64,000 nt of DNA. Origin: Prauserella aidingensis. GTDB taxonomy: Bacteria; Actinomycetota; Actinomycetes; Mycobacteriales; Pseudonocardiaceae. Positions within the stretch are counted from its first letter, which is position 1. The number at the start of each line of letters is the position of its first letter. The notes below the pieces were generated by a model. The model had not been told where the DNA came from. It was given only the letters and a program-made list of their open reading frames with translations, and did not search any database. This document shows positions 15,058-23,835 of this stretch, in pieces. The stretch is from assembly GCF_024171865.1 (NCBI RefSeq), contig NZ_JAMTCN010000006.1, positions 124,001-188,000 of the forward strand, given 5' to 3'. The translations under genes and the position numbers were made by a program.

Positions 15058-16620
15058 TCACGAGCCTTCCGGTTTCGCCGGCCGCAGCAAATCCGAGGGC
15101 GGAGGCGACGTCGACCCCTCGTCGTCGTCCCCGTCCGGCCACTCGCACTCATCGGATTCCGGGACTTCCTGGCCCGCCTTCCCCGTCTTCTCGGGGCACA
15201 GGCACGACGGCGGCGGCACGCTCGACGGATCGCCGGTCGGCTCATCACGGGTGGCCTCGTCGCCGGAGCCCGACTCGTTGGCGGCCTCGTCGGTGGGCCC
15301 CGGATCCATCGCGTCCGAGTCTTCCGGCTTCGGGCATTCCGGAGGATCGGTCGGGCCCGGGGTCGGGCCGGGCTCTGACGGCGGCGGATCCGTCGGCGGC
15401 GTTGTCGGCGGCGTCGTCGGCGGCGTTGTCGGCGGCGTCGTCGGCGGCGTTGTCGGCGGCGTCGACTGCCCGTCATCCGGGCCGCCGCCTCCGGGATCGC
15501 TTCCGCTTCCACCACCGCCGGGACGGTTCCCCTGGCCTCCGCCGCCGGTGCCGCCGTTGCCACTGCCGTCGTCGCCGGAGCCGTTGCCGGGCCGGTTCGG
15601 AGGTGGTGGCTTCGGTGCCGTGGCCTCGCCGTTTCCGTTTCCGGGTTTGCCGGCGTCGTCCGTGGCACCGCCCCCGTCGCCACCCGAGTCACCGTCGGGC
15701 CGAGGACCGCCGTGGTTCGGCTCGGGCGCTGGCTCGGGCGCTGCCATGACGTCAGGAGGTGGCGGCCGGTCGGGTTCCGGCTGCGACTCGGGGGATTCGA
15801 CCGCGAGTGCGGGCGGCACACCGAGTGGCACGTCACTGTCCGGGATGGGCAGCACGCCGTCGCGGTAGGCCTGGGCCCAGCGGATCACGGTCTCGACGTA
15901 CGAGCGGGAGTCGTTGTAGCGGTGCAGGGCCGCCCGCAGCTGTCCGCCGTTCCGCAGGTCCAACCCGCCGGAGCAGACGTAGCGCCCTGCGGCGAGCGTC
16001 GCGTCGTGGACGTTGTTCGGGTCGGCCCGACCGTCGCCGTTGCCGTCCGCGCCGTACGTGCGCCAGGTGCCGGGTATGAACTGCATCGGGCCGACGGCCC
16101 GGTCCCACGTCGTGTCGCCGTCGAGCGCGCCACCGTCGGTGTCCCGGATGGCGGCGACCCCGGGACCGCCGTTGAGCACCGGCCCGGTGATGCGTACGCG
16201 GGTCGCGCCGTCGGCGTCGACGAACCCGCCCCGCGCGTGGTTCGACTCCGAACGTCCGATGCTGGCCAGCAGGGCCCAGTCCACACCGCAGTCCGGCAGT
16301 TCGGCACCCAACGTGCGTGCGGCCTGCCGGTACGCCTCGAGCATGCTCCCGGGGATTCCCAACGGCCCCGGTGCGGGCATCTCGATCATCAACTCGTCGA
16401 GTTCGGGCGGTGACGGCAGGCTCCCGTCGACCCCCACCCGATTCCCGCTCTCGGTACTGCCTGCGCCGTCGCCGGGTTCGGCCGCAGCGGTCGGATCGGT
16501 CGATCCGTACGCGTGTTCGGCCCGGTCACTCAGCAACGCCGCGGGCACCACCGCCAGCGATACCGCCAGCGCGATGGCAGCCGACTTGTGCCGGAACCCG
16601 GCTCTTCGCGGTCTGGTCAC
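15058..16620 (-). CDS. Secreted lytic transglycosylase with long Pro-rich tail
   Basis: A 520-residue envelope protein. The N-terminal signal/anchor is KSAAIALAVSLAVVPAALLS. The lytic transglycosylase domain spans about residues 105-265, with the catalytic Glu in LLASIGRSESNHARG, then VGPMQFIPGTWRTYGADGNG and ALHRYNDSRSYVETVIRWAQ. The remaining ~240 residues are low complexity, including a PPTT repeat, Gly/Asn-rich stretches and acidic Pro/Ser, and could span the peptidoglycan. It resembles M. tuberculosis LpqU but has no lipobox. It sits between DUF501 and ppx, with 156 bp upstream for its own promoter. Confidence 0.85.
   Translation of the reverse strand: MTRPRRAGFRHKSAAIALAVSLAVVPAALLSDRAEHAYGSTDPTAAAEPGDGAGSTESGNRVGVDGSLPSPPELDELMIEMPAPGPLGIPGSMLEAYRQAARTLGAELPDCGVDWALLASIGRSESNHARGGFVDADGATRVRITGPVLNGGPGVAAIRDTDGGALDGDTTWDRAVGPMQFIPGTWRTYGADGNGDGRADPNNVHDATLAAGRYVCSGGLDLRNGGQLRAALHRYNDSRSYVETVIRWAQAYRDGVLPIPDSDVPLGVPPALAVESPESQPEPDRPPPPDVMAAPEPAPEPNHGGPRPDGDSGGDGGGATDDAGKPGNGNGEATAPKPPPPNRPGNGSGDDGSGNGGTGGGGQGNRPGGGGSGSDPGGGGPDDGQSTPPTTPPTTPPTTPPTTPPTTPPTDPPPSEPGPTPGPTDPPECPKPEDSDAMDPGPTDEAANESGSGDEATRDEPTGDPSSVPPPSCLCPEKTGKAGQEVPESDECEWPDGDDDEGSTSPPPSDLLRPAKPEGS
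15392..15463 (-). repeat. Six tandem 12-bp units coding PPTT
   Basis: GTCGGCGGCGTT and GTCGGCGGCGTC alternate six times without a break. They encode the (PPTT)n linker of the transglycosylase tail. In-frame length changes by slippage would be tolerated. Confidence 0.85.
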
Positions 16621-16776
16621 GCCCCCTCCTCGCGCGTGCGCCTGCGACGCTCGTGTCCGCCGGAGGAATGCCCAACGGAGGCGGCTCCCACACGCGAACG
16701 AGTGGCTACTCGCGAGGTTGGTCCGGTCGGGCTACGCATTTCCCTCACCACGACCCGCTCACGACGACGCACGGCG

Positions 16777-17313
16777 TCAGTCGTCGGCCGCGCAGTGGTC
16801 GGCCGCGCAGTCGTCGGCCGCGCAGTCGCCGTTCGGCCAGCCGAGCTCGTGCAGCAACTGCAGCGTCTCGTCCCCGAACGGGTTCACACCTTCGCCGCGC
16901 GCGAGCGTGTGCGCGAGGTGCACGTGCAGGCACTTGACCCGCTTCGGCATTCCGCCCGCGGTGACCTCGTGGCCCAGCGGGTCGATCGCGTCGCGTTCGG
17001 CCAGGTATTCCCGGTGGGCACGGAGATACGCGGCGGCGAGGTCCTCGTCGGAGTCGAGCCGCTCGGTCATCTCCCGCATCACGCCCCGCGCCTCGATCCC
17101 GCCGACGAGCGAGCTCAGGTTCGGGCACGTCAGGTAGTACAGCGTCGGGAACGGCGTGCCGTCCTCGAGCCGCGGACTGGTCTGGACGACGCTGGGATGC
17201 CCGCTCGGGCATCGCGCCGCGACCGCCCGCAGCGCCCTCGGCGGCCTGCCCAGCTGCTCCGCGATGATCTCCCGGTCCGCAGCGGTCACCGGTTCGAAGT
17301 CGGTCCTATTCAC
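16777..17313 (-). CDS. DUF501 domain protein
   Basis: A 178-residue member of the DUF501 family, always found beside ftsB and eno in actinobacteria (Rv1025 in M. tuberculosis). Conserved blocks include VAARCPSGHPSVVQTSPRL, FPTLYYLTCPNL and GMPKRVKCLHVHLAHTLARG; the Cys/His residues in these blocks could bind a metal. The function is unknown. It starts at GTG 17313, overlapping the ftsB stop by 8 nt. The last 15 residues are a CAADD/CAADH/CAADD repeat encoded by three 15-bp copies, an unusual species-specific tail. Confidence 0.85.
   Translation of the reverse strand: MNRTDFEPVTAADREIIAEQLGRPPRALRAVAARCPSGHPSVVQTSPRLEDGTPFPTLYYLTCPNLSSLVGGIEARGVMREMTERLDSDEDLAAAYLRAHREYLAERDAIDPLGHEVTAGGMPKRVKCLHVHLAHTLARGEGVNPFGDETLQLLHELGWPNGDCAADDCAADHCAADD
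16780..16824 (-). repeat. Three 15-bp tandem units at the 3' end of the DUF501 gene
   Basis: GTCGTCGGCCGCGCA, GTGGTCGGCCGCGCA and GTCGTCGGCCGCGCA follow directly after the stop codon complement. They encode the C-terminal (CAAD[D/H])3 tail. Confidence 0.85.
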
Positions 17314-17845
17314 CTTCGGTCACGCCATTCCAGAGTTGCTCGTACCAGGCCCCGTGACGCTTCGGCGCGCCGTCCTCCGGCGCAGGCTCCCGATCGGCCT
17401 TCTCGTCCTCGGGCAGCTGCACGATGTACGGCGTCTCGCCCGGCATCACGTACCGAAGTCTGCGCCTCGCCTCCGCCTCGACCTGCGCCGGGTCGGACAG
17501 TTCCGCCTGCCGCTCCTCGAGGCGTTCGACCTGCTGCCGGAGCTGCTCCTGCCGGGCCTCCTGCTCGGCGACCTCAGCACGCTGCGACAGGTACGTCCGC
17601 AACGGAACCGCGATGGTGAACGCCAGCGCGCACACCACGATCGCGACGACCGCCGCGCGGCGCGTCGTGGACATCCCCAGCACCCTGGCCGCAGTCGCGG
17701 CGCGCTTCGCGGCCGCCGGGCGGCGCAGGGCCGACCTGCGGTCGCCGGAACGCCGAGTGCGCTGCGACGACCGCAGGTCGCGGGGGGCCGAGCCGCCTGC
17801 TCGGCCCCCACCGCGCCTGGTGCGCCTTCTCCCCCGGTCGGCCAC
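17306..17845 (-). CDS. FtsB/DivIC-like septum formation initiator
   Basis: A 179-residue bitopic membrane protein of the divisome. The cytoplasmic N-terminus is very basic (about 85 residues, many Arg). A single membrane helix follows, RRAAVVAIVVCALAFTIAVP, then a periplasmic coiled coil (VAEQEARQEQLRQQVERLEE) and the conserved YVMPGETPYIV. It would pair with FtsL and FtsQ at the septum. I chose GTG 17845, 8 nt after the eno stop; an ATG inside (MSTTRRAAVV) would give a short form starting at the membrane helix. Confidence 0.85.
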   Translation of the reverse strand: MADRGRRRTRRGGGRAGGSAPRDLRSSQRTRRSGDRRSALRRPAAAKRAATAARVLGMSTTRRAAVVAIVVCALAFTIAVPLRTYLSQRAEVAEQEARQEQLRQQVERLEERQAELSDPAQVEAEARRRLRYVMPGETPYIVQLPEDEKADREPAPEDGAPKRHGAWYEQLWNGVTEGE

Positions 17846-17852
17846 GGTCGCG

Positions 17853-19148
<1,296 letters not shown>

Positions 19149-19158
19149 TCACCCGGTT

Positions 19159-19176
19159 GTGCCGTTCTGACGGCAC
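19159..19176 (-). promoter_or_regulatory. Stem-loop in the eno 5' region
   Basis: Perfect 7-bp arms GTGCCGT and ACGGCAC with a 4-nt loop, 20 bp before the eno start. Too short for a sure terminator; it may mark the leader or a repressor site. Confidence 0.3.
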
Positions 19177-19302
19177 TCAACGTAGTCGCCTGGAAGGGAG
19201 CGTATCGGGCGTTGTAGATCACCCGTTGGAGGCACGCGCACGTGGACGTGCACAGATGGCGGCTCGGGCGGGCAGTGGCAAACATCTCAGCGCCCGATCG
19301 GG

Positions 19303-19863
19303 TCAACCCGCGGCGTGGTCTCCGGCACCTTCGGCGTTACCGGACTCCTCGTCACCCGCGTCCTCGACGCTCTCCGCTCCGTTGCCGGAGACGACCTCGC
19401 CGTTCCGGATCTCGCGCCAGCCTGCGGGCAGGTCCGCGGTGTCGGAGATGTGTTGCCAGAACGTCCAGCTGTTGCCGCCGATGTCCTGCACCGTGAACAG
19501 CCTCGCCCCGTACGGCTGGTCCTGCGGGCGGGACACCTCGAGGCCGTCGCCGACGGACTCGTCCACCCGCTCGAACTGGGCGTCGACGTCGTCGACATAC
19601 ACGACGTTCAGCTGGCCGACCGGCCCGTCAACGCCCTTCGCGGGCCAGTACTCGTCGCCGACACCGGCGAGGTGGATGTCGGAGCCGCCCGCGCTCAGCG
19701 TCGCCTGGAACACCTCACCGACCGCATCGACGTAGCGGACCTTCTCGGTGAACCCGAACACGCGGGTGAGCCACTCCACCGCCTCGGTGGCGTCCGTGTA
19801 GTAGAGGTACGGCGCGATGCCGAGGTACCTCGGGTCTTCGCCTGTCATCGCGGGGTCGCTCAT
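19303..19863 (-). CDS. VOC family (glyoxalase-fold) protein
   Basis: A 186-residue protein with a PhnB-like beta-alpha-beta-beta-beta repeat: IAPYLYYTDATEAVEWLTRV and FGFTEKVRYVDAVGE at the N-terminus, LNVVYVDDVDAQFERV in the middle, and GARLFTVQDIGGNSWTFWQH at the end of the fold. The last 35 residues are acidic and disordered. Metal ligands are not clear, so it could be a dioxygenase, a glyoxalase or a small-molecule (antibiotic) binding protein. An in-frame ATG at 19848 is a possible shorter start. It is not clearly part of the eno operon (163 bp gap). Confidence 0.75.
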   Translation of the reverse strand: MSDPAMTGEDPRYLGIAPYLYYTDATEAVEWLTRVFGFTEKVRYVDAVGEVFQATLSAGGSDIHLAGVGDEYWPAKGVDGPVGQLNVVYVDDVDAQFERVDESVGDGLEVSRPQDQPYGARLFTVQDIGGNSWTFWQHISDTADLPAGWREIRNGEVVSGNGAESVEDAGDEESGNAEGAGDHAAG

Positions 19864-20018
19864 GGCGGGCTAGTCCACCACACGGATGATCGCCACTTAT
19901 CACGGCCCCGGCCGGTAGGCGCGAGCCCGGCACACACTCCGCCACCAGGTTGATCATCGAACGGGTGTCGGGTCAAGGTCTCGATTAGCGCCTCCGACGC
20001 GGGTACCGTCGCTGAACC

Positions 20019-20465
20019 ATGGGTGACTCGACGCCATCGAATCCACCTCCGGCGGGCCTTCCGAAGCCGTCCGGCCGATCGGCGGCGCACACGGGGGACT
20101 CGCCCGTCCACGCATTCCGGCAAGCCGAGGCACTCGTCAAACGGCGCCGCCCGCTCGACGCGCTGAAGGCCCTCGAACCGGTCCTCGAAGCCGAACCCGA
20201 CAAGCCGAGCGTCCAACTGCTCGCGGGCCGGGCCTACTTCCACTCCGCGCAGTTGCGACGCGCCGAGCACGCACTGAGCAAGGTCATCGAGCACGACCCG
20301 TCCGACCACTACGCCCGGTTCGTGCTCGGCAAGACGCTGCAACGGCTCGGCCGGTTCGCCGAGGCGCTGGGACAGCTGCGGATGGCGTCGGCGATGCATT
20401 CGCAGGCCGAGTACCAGGACGCGATCGGCGAGGTGTCGGCGAGGCTCGCGCTCGGCGGCAACTGA
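20019..20465 (+). CDS. Tetratricopeptide repeat protein
   Basis: A 148-residue cytoplasmic protein with about three TPR helices pairs: HAFRQAEALVKRRRPLDALK, then LLAGRAYFHSAQLRRAEHAL and FVLGKTLQRLGRFAEALGQL. The first 30 residues are Pro/Ser-rich. TPR scaffolds bind partner proteins; none is indicated by the context, as the gene stands alone between the divergent VOC gene and the convergent transglycosylase. Confidence 0.75.
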   Translation: MGDSTPSNPPPAGLPKPSGRSAAHTGDSPVHAFRQAEALVKRRRPLDALKALEPVLEAEPDKPSVQLLAGRAYFHSAQLRRAEHALSKVIEHDPSDHYARFVLGKTLQRLGRFAEALGQLRMASAMHSQAEYQDAIGEVSARLALGGN

Positions 20466-20484
20466 CCCGTCGCGCCGGAGCCCG

Positions 20485-21346
20485 TCAACCCGGGGCCCGG
20501 TCCGCGTAGCCGCCGGCCTTGTCGGCGACGCGGCCCGCGTACTCGTCGGCACCGCCTCGGGCGGCGGGCTCCCGGAATCCGCCGACCGCCTTCCACCAGC
20601 CCTCGGCCGTGGACAGGTCGCGTCCGTCAGCGCAGAGGTACCGCGCCGCCGTCAGCGCCGCGTCGTCGATGTCCTGCGGGTCGGGACCACGCCCGTCGGT
20701 GGTCGCGCGCTGTTCCCAGCGTTGCCAGTGCGCGGGCAGGAACCGCATCGGCCCGACCGTCCGGTCCCACGTCGCATCGCCGTCGATCTCGCCCCGGTCG
20801 GTGTCGCGGACCTGGGCGCGTCCCTGTGAGCTGTCCAGCGGCGGGCCGGTGATCGGTGACGCGGGCAGGCCGTCGGCCCCGATTCCCGGTTCGCCCCCCC
20901 GCGGCGCCGTGCTGTGATTCGACCTGCCCGATCGCCGCGAGCGTGTTCCACGACAGGTGACAGCCGGGGCGCTCACCCCGCATCCACATCTCCGCACGCC
21001 CGTACGCGGCCGCGGCCCGTGCCGGGATCCCGGTGGCGCGGGCGACCTGCCGCGACCACGTGTCGAGCTCGTCCTCGTCGGACTGCGCAGGCCGGTCCAC
21101 CGGCGCAGCCGTCGCGGCCGCGGGCACGGTCGGCCGGGTGGGCGGCTGTGACTGCGGCGGGGACTGCGGCGACGGTGTGGAGCCCTCGGCGTTCGGCTGC
21201 TCCCCACGGTCCATACCGACCGTGAAGACCAGGACCAGGCCGGTCGCGACGAGGCCGAGCGTCAGAGCGATGCGCGACAGCGCCGGACCGGGCAGCGGCC
21301 ACGACGGTCCGCCACCGCGTGTAGAGGACGAAGGGCGTTCGCTCAC
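20485..21346 (-). pseudogene. Lytic transglycosylase broken by a +1 frameshift in a G7 tract
   Basis: The first part (from 21346) encodes a membrane anchor (ALSRIALTLGLVATGLVLVF) and the start of a transglycosylase domain with its Glu (WNTLAAIGQVESQHGAAGG). The domain continues in another frame, GEPGIGADGLPASPITGPPL, then DATWDRTVGPMRFLPAHWQR and ALTAARYLCADGRDL, ending at 20485. The switch falls in seven Cs at 20894-20900 (G7 on the coding strand); six would restore one frame of about 286 residues. It may be a true pseudogene, slippage, or a sequencing error. It corresponds in position to LpqU downstream of mazG. Confidence 0.8.
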
Positions 21347-21355
21347 CCGGCCAGG

Positions 21356-22321
21356 CTACGCGGGCGAGACCGGCCAGAACTCCCGCCATCCGTCGGCATC
21401 GAGCTCGGCCGGATCGCGGCCCGCGGCCCGTGCGGCACGTTCGGCCTCCCGGACCCGCTCGGCGAAATCCTTCGCGACCGCGCGCAGCGAGCCCTCGGCA
21501 TCGGTGCCGGTACGTGCGGCCGCGGCGGCGATCCGGAACAGCCGCGACCCGTCGTCGGCACCGCCCGGGATCAGGTCGAACGGCACCCCGGCGCGACCGG
21601 TCCGTTGGCCGAGCTTGCCCGCGAGCGCGGCGGCGGGCTGGCCGAGCGCGACCCCGTCCACGAGCGACTCACGCTGCTTCTCCTGCTGCTTCAGCTCTTC
21701 CCAGGAGACCTGTTGCTGCTCCGCCGAGTCGACCCGGCCCACGCCGGTGAACAGGTACGGGTGCCTGCCGACCAGCTTCGTCACCAGCCGGCTCGCGACC
21801 TCGTCGATGCCGAACGCGTCGGTGTCGTGCTCGGCCGCCACGCGCGCGTGGAACAGCACCTGCAGCAGCACGTCGCCGAGTTCCTCTCGGAGCGCGTCCC
21901 GGTCGCCGTCCTCGATCGCCTCGAGCAGCTCGTAGGTCTCCTCGACGAGGTACCGGCGCAGCGACTCGTGCGTCTGGGCGCCGTCCCACGGACAGCCACC
22001 CGGCGAACGGAGCCGGTCCATCACCTCGACGGTGCGTTCCAGTGGGGGCGCCGGCGACTCGATCACCGTCGCACCCTCGGCGATGAGTTCGGCCGCACCG
22101 GGCTCGCCGGCGTCGCACGCCACCAGGACCACGCCGCTCTGCCGCGTGAGTTCGTCGGGGTGCGGAGCGGGTTTCGCGTCCAACGCCGCACGGAGCGGGT
22201 CGGGCAGGCCCGCTGCCGCGTAGACGTGCTCCGCCCCGCGGACCACGCTCAGCGCGGCGGCGGGCACGTGGTCGGGCAAGGCCGGACTGCACAACACCAC
22301 GGTCGCCGATCGCCAGGTCAT
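21356..22321 (-). CDS. mazG: Nucleoside triphosphate pyrophosphohydrolase MazG
   Basis: A 321-residue NTP pyrophosphatase that removes damaged or excess nucleotides. The first ~95 residues are an actinobacterial extension. The MazG domain then has the family start MDRLRSPGGCPWDGAQTHES and the metal-binding YLVEETYELLEAIEDGD with RDALREELGDVLLQVLFHA; the Glu/Asp ligands of the EExxE...ExxD pattern are present. A second helical half follows. The ATG at 22321 overlaps the SurA-lipoprotein stop (ATGA), so the two are translationally coupled. Neighbourhood mfd-mazG-LpqU-eno is the mycobacterial order. Confidence 0.92.
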   Translation of the reverse strand: MTWRSATVVLCSPALPDHVPAAALSVVRGAEHVYAAAGLPDPLRAALDAKPAPHPDELTRQSGVVLVACDAGEPGAAELIAEGATVIESPAPPLERTVEVMDRLRSPGGCPWDGAQTHESLRRYLVEETYELLEAIEDGDRDALREELGDVLLQVLFHARVAAEHDTDAFGIDEVASRLVTKLVGRHPYLFTGVGRVDSAEQQQVSWEELKQQEKQRESLVDGVALGQPAAALAGKLGQRTGRAGVPFDLIPGGADDGSRLFRIAAAAARTGTDAEGSLRAVAKDFAERVREAERAARAAGRDPAELDADGWREFWPVSPA

Positions 22322-23253
22322 GAGTTCACGGTACGTGACCGCAGGAGCCTTCCCGTCAACTCGTCCTCGTTGGGTGCAGGCGACAACGCCGCTTCGTCCC
22401 ACAACCCGTAGCGCGGATTGATCCGCACGCCGACGTCCTCGGCGACCGGCTGCAGCATCCGCAGGCCCGCGAAGTAGAGGTACTCGGGATTGACCTGGGG
22501 CTCGGCGGCATCGGCCTGCCCGGTGGTCCGGCGCTCGTCCACCAGGCCGACCAGCCAACCGGCCTGCTGCCTGCTCGGCTGGACCACGACGACCGTGCCC
22601 TCCCGCGAACCGAACACCGCGCTCGTCGCCAACTCCGGATCGTTCTGGAGCGCCTCGGCGAAGTCGAGCTTCTCGTCGACCAGCTGATGACCCGCGTCCC
22701 GCGCGATGGCCCGTGCCCGCTCCGGATCGTCGGCGATCCGCCTGCCGAGCGCGGTCGCCTGCTCCTTGGCACTGTTGCCGGGCTCGTCACCGGTGATGAC
22801 GGTGCCCACCAGGCTCACCGACAGCCTGCCGATGTACTTGCGCGCCAGCTCCTGCAACACGACCTGGTCCGAGGCGAGGTCACGCACCCTGCTCGGCTCC
22901 ACTCCCGCCGAGCGGGACACCTCGTCGACCCCACCGCTGCCACGGATCAGCTCGTCGATCTCGCCACGGTCGGCCGTCACGCCTTCACGTTTCGCCGCGA
23001 TCTGCGCCAGCTGGTGGATCACGCGCCCGCGAACGACCTCGCGCGCGAACATGTCGACCTTGCCCTGCCGCTGTGCCTGTTGCGCCTGCGGCACGTTGTC
23101 GAGCAACCAGTCGATCTCCTGCTGCACGTCGTCCAGCGGCACCGACCGGTCACCGACGATGGCGGCCGAATAGACCTGGCTCGGCCCCGAGCCGCAGCCG
23201 GCCAGTACGAGACCTGCGAGCAGGGCGGTCAACAACGCGATGGGGCGACGCAT
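22318..23253 (-). CDS. SurA-N-like lipoprotein
   Basis: A 311-residue lipoprotein. The N-terminus MRRPIALLTALLAGLVLAGC has a lipobox (LAGC) with Cys20 as the lipidation site. The body begins with a SurA N-terminal-like helical segment (VPLDDVQQEIDWLLDNVPQ, then REVVRGRVIHQLAQIAA), as in peptidyl-prolyl isomerase chaperones, but I see no parvulin domain. It may help fold exported proteins. The start at 23253 places the signal peptide correctly; an upstream in-frame start would add about ten residues. It is the leading gene of the lipoprotein-mazG pair. Confidence 0.82.
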   Translation of the reverse strand: MRRPIALLTALLAGLVLAGCGSGPSQVYSAAIVGDRSVPLDDVQQEIDWLLDNVPQAQQAQRQGKVDMFAREVVRGRVIHQLAQIAAKREGVTADRGEIDELIRGSGGVDEVSRSAGVEPSRVRDLASDQVVLQELARKYIGRLSVSLVGTVITGDEPGNSAKEQATALGRRIADDPERARAIARDAGHQLVDEKLDFAEALQNDPELATSAVFGSREGTVVVVQPSRQQAGWLVGLVDERRTTGQADAAEPQVNPEYLYFAGLRMLQPVAEDVGVRINPRYGLWDEAALSPAPNEDELTGRLLRSRTVNS

Positions 23254-23835
23254 GATCCGGATCACAGGCGGCAGCTTCGCACACACCCCACCGCCTCACG
23301 CAACCACGAACCCGGCCCGCACCGCCCGACTTCCGTTCCGAATCGTGGCGACGACAGCGCGCACCCGCGACCGCGTCCCGGACGGCGATCACGCGGGCAC
23401 GACGACTATCCGCGCGGCGTCAGGTCGAACGCCGCGTGCGCGGAACCGGGACGATTCCCGCCCGCGGGTGTGGCGCCCCGGGCGGGTTCACCGGCAGACC
23501 TGCAGGCGCACCGGCGGTCGGTCCACGGGACACGCGCCCGACGTCCACGACGACCGCGTTTGACAAGGAACCGTGACCATGAACATGTTGGCACACAACG
23601 GATTCCACCCGCGAACACAGGAAACCGGGTGCGCGTCGACGTGGCACGAGTGTCGAATTCTTTCCGCGAATAACCACTATTTCCGGGGATTCTCTCGAAT
23701 CGAATCGACGATTACCGTTGAGCCATGCCCCGAGTTTCACAGCAACAGACAAGCGACGACGCGTTCGAAACACTTGTCGCTCGAGGAGTCTGCCGCGACC
23801 GCGCCCGGAAGGGCCGCGGCAGGCACCACCCGTGC
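23254..23835. other. 582-bp region without a convincing gene
   Basis: This gap between mfd and the lipoprotein gene contains a less GC-rich stretch around 23570-23790, unlike its surroundings. Short open frames on both strands show no family resemblance or codon bias. It should hold the promoter of the lipoprotein-mazG unit and the 3' end signals of mfd, but I could not identify a confident -35/-10 pair or hairpin. Confidence 0.4.
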
